Shown here one piece after another: positions 25,464 to 34,128 of a stretch of 64,000 nucleotides of DNA (within the stretch, counting starts at the first letter, position 1; each line of letters opens with the position of its first letter). The stretch covers positions 1 to 64,000 of the forward strand of contig CAACVI010000049.1 in the NCBI GenBank assembly GCA_900659855.1, written 5' to 3'. The DNA is from Candidatus Desulfarcum epimagneticum (GTDB lineage Bacteria > Desulfobacterota > Desulfobacteria > Desulfobacterales > CR-1). The notes beneath the pieces were generated by a model. It was not told where the DNA came from. It searched no databases and saw nothing but the letters and a program-made list of their open reading frames with translations. Both the position numbers and the translations under genes were made by a program.

Positions 25464-26897
25464 CTAAGACTCCTCCAACTTCTCCCGGATGGTCCGGCTC
25501 ACAAGTTTGGGGTCGGCCTTTCCCCGGGTTTCTTTCATGGCCTGCCCCACGAAAAATCCCAGCAGCTTTGTTTTTCCGTTTTTATACTCAGCCGCCTCTT
25601 TTTCAAAACGGGACAAAATGTCGTCCGCCAGATCCGAGATGGCCGAAGAATCGGTGACCTGCGCCAGTCCTTTTTCCCTGATGACCTCCCCGGGATCGGC
25701 GCCGGTTTCGGCCATTTCCTCCAAAACGGAACGGGCCGGGGCGGCCCCGACTTTTCCATCGGCCACAAAGCGGACCAGCGCGGCGAAGCTTTCCGGGGAC
25801 ACGGGCAGATCGGCGATGGTGTTTCCCCCGGCGTTCAAAAGGCCCAGGAGGGGTCCCATGATCCAGTTTTTCAACTGTTTCGGGTCGTTTAAGCTTTTCA
25901 GGCAGTCTTCAAAAAAATCCGCCAGCTCCTTTTCCGAAACCAGGCGCCGGGCGTCCTCGCGGGAAAACGAAAACGCCTCCTCAAACCGCCTCATCCTCGG
26001 GCCGGGAAGCTCGGGAACCTCTTTTTCGGAGGCGGCCAGCATATCCGGGTCAATGACCAGGGGAACCAGGTCCGGGTCCGGAAAATACCGGTAATCGTGG
26101 GCCTCTTCCTTTCCCCGCATGGACGCGGCCCGGTTTTTGGCGGCGTCCCAAAGCAATGTCTCCCGGACAATTTTTCCGCCTTCGGTCAAAATGCCCGCCT
26201 GACGGCGAATTTCGTACTGAAGGGCCTTTTCAATGTGTTTAAACGAATTGATATTTTTCAGCTCGGTCCGGGTCCCCAGGGTCTTTTCCCCTTTGGGGCG
26301 CAGGGATATATTGGCGTCGCAGCGAAAACTCCCCTCCTCCATATTTCCGTCGCAAATCCCCAGATGCCTCAAGATCATCCGAATCTCTCTTAAGTAAGCC
26401 CCGGCCTCCTCCGGCGAGCGGATGTCCGGCTCGCTGACGATTTCAATGAGCGGCACGCCCGTCCGGTTAAAATCCACCAGGCTCCGGTCACGACCGGGAT
26501 CGTGGGTGAGCTTTCCCGCGTCCTCTTCCATATGAATCCGGGTGACGCCCACTCGGCGGATTTTTCCCCCGGCCTCAATGTCAATATGGCCATGCTCGGC
26601 GATGGGAATCTCATACTGCGATATCTGGTATCCCTTGGGAAGGTCCGGGTAAAAATAATTCTTCCGGGCAAAACGGTTCTCCCGGTTGATCCGGCAGTCC
26701 ATGGCCAGCGCCATGCGAAGGGCGTAGTCCACCACTTTGCTGTTGAGGACCGGAAGGGACCCGGGCATGCCCAGACACACCGGGCAGGTATGGGAATTGG
26801 GAGGCGCGCCAAAGGCGGCGGAGCACCCGCAAAAAATTTTCGATTCTGTTTTCAGCTGGGCGTGAACCTCAAGCCCGATGACCGGTTCAAATTCCAT
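25464..26897 (-). CDS. gatB: aspartyl/glutamyl-tRNA amidotransferase subunit B
   Basis: GatB is the tRNA-binding and kinase subunit of GatCAB, which converts Glu-tRNA-Gln and Asp-tRNA-Asn to the amides. The 477-residue product starts [24 protein letters not shown], with zinc ligands in FCGC and HTCPVC, then [25 protein letters not shown], and the C-terminal YqeY-like tail ending [13 protein letters not shown]. The long open frame extends upstream to 27026 but the ATG at 26897 fits the family N-terminus. gatA and gatC are not in the window. Confidence 0.95.
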   Translation of the reverse strand: MEFEPVIGLEVHAQLKTESKIFCGCSAAFGAPPNSHTCPVCLGMPGSLPVLNSKVVDYALRMALAMDCRINRENRFARKNYFYPDLPKGYQISQYEIPIAEHGHIDIEAGGKIRRVGVTRIHMEEDAGKLTHDPGRDRSLVDFNRTGVPLIEIVSEPDIRSPEEAGAYLREIRMILRHLGICDGNMEEGSFRCDANISLRPKGEKTLGTRTELKNINSFKHIEKALQYEIRRQAGILTEGGKIVRETLLWDAAKNRAASMRGKEEAHDYRYFPDPDLVPLVIDPDMLAASEKEVPELPGPRMRRFEEAFSFSREDARRLVSEKELADFFEDCLKSLNDPKQLKNWIMGPLLGLLNAGGNTIADLPVSPESFAALVRFVADGKVGAAPARSVLEEMAETGADPGEVIREKGLAQVTDSSAISDLADDILSRFEKEAAEYKNGKTKLLGFFVGQAMKETRGKADPKLVSRTIREKLEES

Positions 26898-26997
26898 GAA
26901 AAAAGATTTCCAATACGACCTGATTGTTTCGAGGCCCCCGGGCCGCCTCGCGGGCCAAACCCCGGGGCTTTGGGGCCATTTTCCATCAAACCGCCGC

Positions 26998-27026
26998 ATT
27001 ATGGTATGACAAACGGAATTAGTCAA
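26998..27026 (-). promoter_or_regulatory. candidate gatB promoter
   Basis: On the minus strand TTGACT (27026-27021) and CATAAT (27003-26998) are separated by 17 bases, about 100 bases before the gatB ATG. It stands back to back with the queA promoter, whose -35 begins only seven bases beyond. Confidence 0.5.
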
Positions 27027-27033
27027 GCCAAAT

Positions 27034-27063
27034 TTGACAAAACAGGGGGCGTGGCGCTACAAA
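27034..27063 (+). promoter_or_regulatory. candidate queA promoter
   Basis: TTGACA at 27034-27039 and TACAAA at 27058-27063 with an 18-base spacer, about 40 bases before the TTG start of queA. Confidence 0.45.
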
Positions 27064-27103
27064 TATCCAACCGGTTTTTAAAACAAATAACACGGAGCCT
27101 TTT

Positions 27104-28168
27104 TTGCATTCCCTCAAAGACTATCACTATGACCTGCCCGAGGACCTCATCGCCTTGAAACCCGCGGCCCAAAGAGACCGCTCCAGGCTTTTGGCCGTGA
27201 GCCGGGCCCAAAAAACCTTCTCCCACCGGGAGTTTTACGAAATCCCGGACTTTCTGTCCCCGGGCGACGTTCTGGTCATCAACGACACCCGGGTGATCCG
27301 CGCGAGGCTTATGGGGAAAAAAGAGACCGGCGGAAAGGTGGAGGCCCTCATTGTCAATTACCCGGAAGCCGTCAGGACGGCTTTTCAAAGCGGCGATTTA
27401 ACCTTTCAATGCATGGTGAAAGCCTCCAAAAAACCGGGTGTCGGGACATGGATTTTTTTTGAAAACGGATTAAAGGCCCGGGTCGAAAAACATGGTGAGA
27501 ACGGCGTGTGCGACCTTGTGTTCCCGGGCGCGGCGGACCTTGAGACCATCGAGCGCGCCGGCCGCGTCCCCCTTCCCCCCTACATCGAAAGCAGGAGGGA
27601 AAAGGATGACGGCGTGGACCACCCGTCCGCCTACCAGACCATCTACGCCTCGAAAAAAGGCGCGGTGGCGGCTCCCACCGCCGGGCTCCATTTTTCAACC
27701 GACATCTTCAAGCGCCTTAACTCCCGGGGAGTGAAAATCGCGCCCGTCACCCTGCATGTGGGCCACGGGACTTTTCTGCCCGTCCGGGCGCGCGACATCC
27801 GAAAGCATCGGATGCATCCCGAATGGAGCCACATTCCGGACGCCTCGGCGGACGTCATCAACCACGCCAGGGAAAACGGGGGGCGGATCGTTTCAGTGGG
27901 CACCACCTGCGTCCGGACCCTGGAGCACGCGGCCGGCGCCGACGGCAAAATCAGGCCCGGGTCGGCAAAATGTGATCTTTTCATCTATCCCGGCCACCGC
28001 TTCAAGGCGGTGGACGCCCTTGTCACCAACTTCCATCTTCCCGAATCCACCCTGCTGATGCTGGTGTCGGCCTTCGCGGGCCGGGACCTCATACTCTCGG
28101 CGTATCAGGCGGCCATCGACGAAAGATACCGCTTTTACAGCTATGGCGACGCCATGTATATTGAGTGA
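27104..28168 (+). CDS. queA: S-adenosylmethionine:tRNA ribosyltransferase-isomerase
   Basis: QueA transfers the ribosyl part of SAM to preQ1 in tRNA, forming epoxyqueuosine. The 354-residue protein has the family landmarks YDLPEDLIALKPAAQRDRSRLL, VINDTRVIRARLMG, RVPLPPYI, TAGLHFS, LHVGHGTF and TNFHLPESTLLMLVSAFAG. The start is a TTG with GGAG six bases upstream; no ATG is near the conserved N-terminus. tgt, which inserts preQ1, lies 3.3 kb downstream on the same strand, so two queuosine steps are clustered loosely. Confidence 0.95.
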   Translation: MHSLKDYHYDLPEDLIALKPAAQRDRSRLLAVSRAQKTFSHREFYEIPDFLSPGDVLVINDTRVIRARLMGKKETGGKVEALIVNYPEAVRTAFQSGDLTFQCMVKASKKPGVGTWIFFENGLKARVEKHGENGVCDLVFPGAADLETIERAGRVPLPPYIESRREKDDGVDHPSAYQTIYASKKGAVAAPTAGLHFSTDIFKRLNSRGVKIAPVTLHVGHGTFLPVRARDIRKHRMHPEWSHIPDASADVINHARENGGRIVSVGTTCVRTLEHAAGADGKIRPGSAKCDLFIYPGHRFKAVDALVTNFHLPESTLLMLVSAFAGRDLILSAYQAAIDERYRFYSYGDAMYIE

Positions 28169-28289
28169 CAAAACCCGGGCGGCATGCGTTGACTTTCCGG
28201 GGCGTCTGTAATATGACTGGGACAGGCCCGGAAACCGGGTTTCGGGCCGCGACCCGACGTCTTCAATCATCATCGTGTCAGGGGGAAAA

Positions 28290-28943
28290 ATGAGAAAAAA
28301 AACCGTCGCGGCGCTCGTCTGCTTTTTGCTTCTGTCCATGGCCGGGGACTGCCTGGCGGGCGTCCTCAAAGTCTCGGACTTCGCGGGGGCGGGACTGGAG
28401 GGATGGGAAGAGAAAAAGTTTAAAAACTCAACCGCATACCGGTTGTCTCAGACAGACGGCGAGGGGGCCCTGCTGGCCGAAAGCCGGGACGGCGCCTCGG
28501 CGCTGATTCGAAAGATCCGCGTGGACATCCGAAAATTCCCTTTTTTAAACTGGGCCTGGAGGATTGAGACCCCCCTGGACATTGAGGATGAGACCATCAA
28601 GGCCGGGGATGATTACGCGCTGAGAATTTATGTCGTGGTCCACGGCGGAATATTCATATGGAAAACCCGCGCGGTGAACTATGTGTGGGCCGGCCGGGCC
28701 ATGAAAGGCGACATATGGGAAAACGCTTTTGTCGGAAAAAACTCCATGATGATGGCCCTGCGGGACCGGCGCGACCCGTCATCCGTCTGGCGCCGTGAGA
28801 AAAGAAATGTGTATGAGGATATGAAGCGGCTGTTCGGAGCCGATGTTCAGTTCATTGACGCGGTCGCGATCATGACGGACACGGACAATTCCCATGGACA
28901 CGCCCGGGCTTACTACGGCGACATCTTTTTTTCAGAAAAATAA
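28290..28943 (+). CDS. exported DUF3047-family protein
   Basis: A 217-residue protein with a clear signal peptide (RKKTVAALVCFLLLSMAGDCLA, cleavage before GVLKV). The mature part has the DUF3047 pattern: FLNWAWRIETPLD, KAGDDYALRIYVVV, RAVNYVWAGR, and the closing DAVAIMTDTDNSHGHARAYYGDIFF. It is probably a periplasmic beta-sandwich protein of unknown function. ATG 28290 follows GGGGG; the GTG at 28275 is less likely. Confidence 0.8.
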   Translation: MRKKTVAALVCFLLLSMAGDCLAGVLKVSDFAGAGLEGWEEKKFKNSTAYRLSQTDGEGALLAESRDGASALIRKIRVDIRKFPFLNWAWRIETPLDIEDETIKAGDDYALRIYVVVHGGIFIWKTRAVNYVWAGRAMKGDIWENAFVGKNSMMMALRDRRDPSSVWRREKRNVYEDMKRLFGADVQFIDAVAIMTDTDNSHGHARAYYGDIFFSEK

Positions 28944-28996
28944 AAAATAACGGATCACGACATCTTTCAACCCCTCATATCAGGAAGGAGCGATTC

Positions 28997-29968
28997 ATGA
29001 AGACACGCGTCACGGAGCTTTTGAACATCGAGCGGCCCATCATCCAGGGCGGGATGCATTATGTGGGGTTCGCCGAGCTGGCGGCGGCGGTCTCCAACGC
29101 CGGGGGCCTGGGAATCCTCACCGGCCTGACCCAGCCCACCCCAAAAGACCTGGCCGAGGAAATCGAGCGGTGCCGGGCCATGACCGACAAACCGTTCGGG
29201 GTGAACCTGACCTTTCTGCCGGCGGTGGTCTCGCCGGATTATCCCGGCTATATCCAGGCCATCATCGACAGCGGGGTCAAGATTGTGGAGACGGCCGGAC
29301 GAAATCCCAAAGACCATGTTCCCCGGCTCAAGGACGCGGGAGTGAAAATCATCCACAAATGCACGTCGGTCCGCCACGCCCTGACGGCGCAGAAAATAGG
29401 ATGCGACATCGTGTCCGTGGACGGGTTCGAGTGCGGCGGCCATCCGGGAGAGGACGACATCCCCAACATGATCCTGCTTCCCCGGGCGGCGGATGAGCTG
29501 GAAATTCCCTTTCTGGCCTCCGGCGGCATGGCGGACGGGCGAAGCCTGGCCGCGGCCCTGGCCCTGGGCGCCGACGGCGTCAACATGGGCACCCGGTTCA
29601 TCGCCACCCGGGAGGCTCCGGTTCATGACAATGTGAAACAGGCCATCCTGGCGGCCACCGAGCTGGACACCCGCCTGGTGATGCGGCCGCTTAGAAACAC
29701 CGAGCGCGTCCTGAACAACGAGGCGGTGGAGCGGCTGCTTGAAAAAGAAAAATCCTTAGGTGAGAAACTTTCCTTTGAGGACATCATCGAGGAGGTGGCC
29801 GGGGTTTATCCGGCGGTCATGATGAAAGGCGAGGTGGACGTCGGGGCGTGGTCATGCGGCATGGTCGCCGGCCTGATTCATGACATTCCCACCTGCGCCG
29901 AGCTGATGGACCGCGTCATGTCCGAGGCCGAATCCATTATCCGCCGACGCCTCATGGGGATGCTGTGA
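28997..29968 (+). CDS. nitronate monooxygenase-family flavoprotein
   Basis: A 323-residue TIM-barrel FMN enzyme: PIIQGGMHYVGFAELAAAVSNAGGLGILTG at the N-terminus, VDGFECGGHPGE for the phosphate-binding and catalytic region, FLASGGMADGRSLAAALALGADGVNMGTRFIAT for the second FMN-phosphate loop. The family oxidises nitronates, but many anaerobe members act as enoyl reductases or have unknown substrates. AAGGAG lies ten bases before the ATG. It stands alone between the DUF3047 gene and the repeat-controlled ATPase. Confidence 0.85.
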   Translation: MKTRVTELLNIERPIIQGGMHYVGFAELAAAVSNAGGLGILTGLTQPTPKDLAEEIERCRAMTDKPFGVNLTFLPAVVSPDYPGYIQAIIDSGVKIVETAGRNPKDHVPRLKDAGVKIIHKCTSVRHALTAQKIGCDIVSVDGFECGGHPGEDDIPNMILLPRAADELEIPFLASGGMADGRSLAAALALGADGVNMGTRFIATREAPVHDNVKQAILAATELDTRLVMRPLRNTERVLNNEAVERLLEKEKSLGEKLSFEDIIEEVAGVYPAVMMKGEVDVGAWSCGMVAGLIHDIPTCAELMDRVMSEAESIIRRRLMGML

Positions 29969-29986
29969 GCAGGCAAAAAAAAAAGC

Positions 29987-30082
29987 CTGACTTTTTGGAA
30001 GTGAACTTCCATTTGGTCTTGACTTTTTGGAAATAGACTTCCATTTAGTCTTGACTTTTTGGAAGTTCATGTTAATTTGGTC
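29987..30082. repeat. three tandem 32-bp repeats with internal palindromes, upstream of the ATPase
   Basis: Copies at 29987-30018, 30019-30050 and 30051-30082 have exactly the same period. Each starts YTGACTTTTTGGAA and ends near TTTRGTC. Copy 1 contains the 16-base palindrome TGGAAGTGAACTTCCA (29996-30011), copy 2 TGGAAATAGACTTCCA (30028-30043); copy 3 has lost the right half. The layout looks like an operator array. Copy 3 also forms the promoter (TTGACT 30051-30056, TAATTT 30073-30078). Confidence 0.85.
30051..30078 (+). promoter_or_regulatory. candidate promoter giving a leaderless ATPase mRNA
   Basis: TTGACT and TAATTT are 16 bases apart within repeat copy 3. The -10 ends only seven bases before ATG 30086, so transcription would begin at or next to the start codon. 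There is no ribosome site before the ATG, in line with leaderless translation. Confidence 0.5.
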
Positions 30083-30085
30083 AAT

Positions 30086-31303
30086 ATGAAAAAACGAATG
30101 TATTATCAGAACATATGGGCCGAATTCAACAGCGAAAAAAACATGGTGTTTATATCCGGCCCCCGCCAGACCGGAAAAACGACGCTTGCCAAAAGCATCG
30201 CCGCTCCGGAGCCATCCTCCCTCTACTTCAATTATGATATTCAGGCCAACAAAGCCAGGCTCCTGGAAAACCCGACATTTTTCGAGGAAGAAGTCGACAG
30301 AAAAAAGAATTCTCTTCCCCTCATCGTTCTGGATGAAATTCATAAACACCGCGACTGGAAAAACTACCTGAAAGGAATATACGACGGATATGCCGATGAA
30401 TTCCGTTTTCTTGTGACCGGGAGCGGTCGTTTGGATCTGTCTCGAAGAAAAGGGGACTCACTGGCGGGCCGATACCTGCATTTTCATCTTCATCCGTTTA
30501 CCCTGGGAGAAATGTTTGCCTCGGGCACGGGGCTGGAGGATGTCAGTCGAATTCTGGAAATTCCCGAAAGAATCCGAGACGCCGAGGAGGCATGGGAGAC
30601 CATGTTCCATATGAGCGGATTTCCGGAGCCTTTTCTCAAAGGGTCGAAAACCGCCTACCGAAGATGGGCGCGAACATATCACAGCCAGGTGATCCGGGAC
30701 GATATACGGGATGAATTCGCTGTCAGACAGATGGACGCCATGGAAACCCTGTACGCCATGCTTTCCCGCTGTGTCGGCAGTCCGTTTTCAGCGTCAAGCC
30801 TGGCGCGAACACTGGGGGTGTCTCACAAAACAGTGTCTTCATGGATTGATCTTTTTGAGCGTTTCTTTCTCGTCTTCAAAATTCGCCCCTTCAGCAGACG
30901 CCTGGCCAGAAGTCTTGTGAAAGAGCCGAAAATATATTTTTATGACTATTGCCGGACACAGGACGAGGGCCTTCGATTCGAAAACATGGTGGCCGTTGAA
31001 TTACATCGCGCCACGACCCTGTGGAAAGACTTCGGCCTGGGAGATTATGATCTGTGGCACATTCGGAACAAAGAAAAACAGGAGGTCGATTTTCTTGTCA
31101 CTGAAAACAAAGAACCCCGATTCATGGTGGAGACAAAGCTGACGGAAACAAGGACGAATCCCAATCTGATCAAGTTTCAAAACATCTTAAATGTCCCGGC
31201 CGTTCAGCTTGTCAACCGAAAAAACACGGCCAGAAAGATCAAAAACGGCTCCAACTCCATCCTTGTCGCCGGCGCCGCAAACTGGCTTTCCGCTCTGAAC
31301 TGA
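30086..31303 (+). CDS. AAA-family ATPase with DUF4143 C-terminal domain
   Basis: A 405-residue protein of the AAA_14/DUF4143 family. Walker A is GPRQTGKTTLAK near residue 24, Walker B LIVLDEIHK near 80, and a sensor region FLVTGSGRLDL near 112. A winged-helix-like segment follows (ASSLARTLGVSHKTVSSWIDLFERFFLV). The C-terminal EVDFLVTENKEPRFMVETKLT fits a PD-(D/E)XK nuclease-like fold. Function of the family is not settled; members occur as scattered mobile copies. Base composition looks lower in GC than neighbouring genes, suggesting transfer. A start at ATG 30098 is possible. Confidence 0.85.
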   Translation: MKKRMYYQNIWAEFNSEKNMVFISGPRQTGKTTLAKSIAAPEPSSLYFNYDIQANKARLLENPTFFEEEVDRKKNSLPLIVLDEIHKHRDWKNYLKGIYDGYADEFRFLVTGSGRLDLSRRKGDSLAGRYLHFHLHPFTLGEMFASGTGLEDVSRILEIPERIRDAEEAWETMFHMSGFPEPFLKGSKTAYRRWARTYHSQVIRDDIRDEFAVRQMDAMETLYAMLSRCVGSPFSASSLARTLGVSHKTVSSWIDLFERFFLVFKIRPFSRRLARSLVKEPKIYFYDYCRTQDEGLRFENMVAVELHRATTLWKDFGLGDYDLWHIRNKEKQEVDFLVTENKEPRFMVETKLTETRTNPNLIKFQNILNVPAVQLVNRKNTARKIKNGSNSILVAGAANWLSALN

Positions 31304-31368
31304 CAACGCTTCGTCCGCCTCAAGTCCGATTTTTCATTCAAAAAGAAAACCTTAAGGCCTGACAGTCG

Positions 31369-32579
<1,211 letters not shown>

Positions 32580-32628
32580 AGACCGCAAACTCAATAAACT
32601 CTATGAAACTCAAACAGGAGAAACAGAC

Positions 32629-32859
32629 ATGCAAGAAGCCATGAAACAAAAAGTGGAAAGCGTTCTGGATAAAATACGGCCCGTCTTACAGGCGGACCGG
32701 GGAGATGTGGAGCTGGTGGACATTGTGGACGGAACGGTCCGGGTGCGGCTCCAGGGGGCGTGCGCGGGATGCCCCATGTCCCAGATGACCCTGAAAAACG
32801 GCATCGAAAAAACCCTGCTCAAAGAAATCCCGGAACTTAAATCGGTTGAAAGCGTATAA
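32629..32859 (+). CDS. NifU-like C-terminal domain iron-sulfur scaffold protein
   Basis: A 76-residue stand-alone NifU (Nfu) domain: KVESVLDKIRPVLQADRGDVELVDIVDGTVRVRLQG with the cluster-binding Cys pair in ACAGCPMSQMTLKNGIE. Nfu proteins hold or deliver Fe-S clusters. The ATG at 32629 is chosen because AGGAG lies about 12 bases upstream; the frame opens at 32557 inside tgt. It sits between tgt and an aminotransferase, likely in one transcript with them. Confidence 0.88.
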   Translation: MQEAMKQKVESVLDKIRPVLQADRGDVELVDIVDGTVRVRLQGACAGCPMSQMTLKNGIEKTLLKEIPELKSVESV

Positions 32860-32877
32860 CTTTACGGAGAGGCTGTC

Positions 32878-34068
32878 ATGACCATCGCAAAACACGTGGA
32901 AAAAATCATTGAAAAATCATCCTGGATACGAAAGATGTTTGAGGACGGGGCCCGGCTGAAGGCCCTTCACGGCGCTGAGAATGTGTTTGATTTCAGCCTG
33001 GGAAATCCCAACATCAAACCGCCCCGGGAGTTTCGGGACGCCCTGAAAAATATGGTGGGATCCGATGAGATATCAGACGTTGAGATGTATCATGGATACA
33101 TGCCCAACACCGGGTACCCCCATGTCCGGGACGCCGTGGCCCAATACCTGACCGAGGAGCAGGGCGTGGCGGTTTCCGGCGAGGACGTCATCATGACCTG
33201 CGGGGCCTCGGGGGCCTTGAACGCCATCTTCAAAGCCATTCTCGACCCCGAGGACGAGGTCATCTCCCCGACTCCTTTTTTCGTGGAATACGGCTATTAT
33301 GTGGGCAACCACGGCGGGGTTCTCAAAACCGTCCCCACAAAGCCGGATTTTCACCTGGACCTGGACGAAATCGAAAAAGCCCTCACGGACAAAACCAAGG
33401 CGGTTTTGATCAACTCCCCCAACAATCCCTCGGGGCAGGTGTACCCGGAAGAGGACCTCAAAAAGCTGGGCCGTCTTCTGGCCGGGCGGGGAAAGGCGTC
33501 CGGAAAGACCATCTACCTGATTTCCGACGAGCCCTACCGGAAAATCGTCTATGACGGAAAAACGGTTCCGGGCATTTTCTCGTGCTATGATGAGACCATC
33601 ATGGCCACGTCCTACTCCAAGGACATCTCCATTCCCGGCGAGCGCATCGGGTTTCTGGCGGTGAGTCCAAAGGCGACCCACCGGAAGGCGCTTCTGGGGG
33701 GCATGGCCATCGCCAACCGGATTCTGGGTTTTGTCAACGCGCCCGCCCTGATGCAGCGGGTGGTGGGCGCCATCCAGGGCGCCGGCGTGGATATCTCCCA
33801 ATACGCGGCCAAAATGACGCTTTTAAGCGACGGCCTGGCCGACTGCGGCTATGAGTTCACCCGGCCGGCCGGCGCGTTTTACCTGTTTCCCAAATCCCCG
33901 ATTCCCGATGACGTGGAATTTGTGCGAAAACTCCAGGAGGAGCTGATTCTCACGGTGCCGGGCTCCGGGTTCGGGACCCCCGGTCATTTCCGGATCGCCT
34001 TTTGCGTGGACGACGATGTGATCACAAAGGCGCTGCCCGGGTTCAGGAGGGCGAAAGAATCCCTCTAA
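32878..34068 (+). CDS. class I/II pyridoxal-phosphate aminotransferase
   Basis: A 396-residue fold-type I aminotransferase. Visible are FDFSLGNPNIKPP, GYMPNTGYPHVRDAVAQYL, MTCGASGALNAIFKAIL, INSPNNPSGQVY, ISDEPYRKIVYDG and the PLP lysine in SYSKDISIPGERIGF (about Lys247). The substrate pair cannot be set from these motifs; aspartate-type activity is the common annotation. An 18-base gap separates it from the NifU-like gene, with GGAG at 32865-32868 as its ribosome site. Confidence 0.88.
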   Translation: MTIAKHVEKIIEKSSWIRKMFEDGARLKALHGAENVFDFSLGNPNIKPPREFRDALKNMVGSDEISDVEMYHGYMPNTGYPHVRDAVAQYLTEEQGVAVSGEDVIMTCGASGALNAIFKAILDPEDEVISPTPFFVEYGYYVGNHGGVLKTVPTKPDFHLDLDEIEKALTDKTKAVLINSPNNPSGQVYPEEDLKKLGRLLAGRGKASGKTIYLISDEPYRKIVYDGKTVPGIFSCYDETIMATSYSKDISIPGERIGFLAVSPKATHRKALLGGMAIANRILGFVNAPALMQRVVGAIQGAGVDISQYAAKMTLLSDGLADCGYEFTRPAGAFYLFPKSPIPDDVEFVRKLQEELILTVPGSGFGTPGHFRIAFCVDDDVITKALPGFRRAKESL

Positions 34069-34128
34069 GCGTTTTTTGACGACTTTATCATTTTCCATAA
34101 TCATCATCAAAAAGGAGCTTTTAAAACC

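Noticed and set aside
26502-27158. 218-codon plus-strand frame opposite gatB
   Set aside because: Shadow of gatB; it also runs through the divergent promoter region into queA in another frame.
29987-30082. CRISPR-like repeats
   Set aside because: The 32-bp units are directly adjacent with no unique spacers, contain a promoter, and no cas genes are present.
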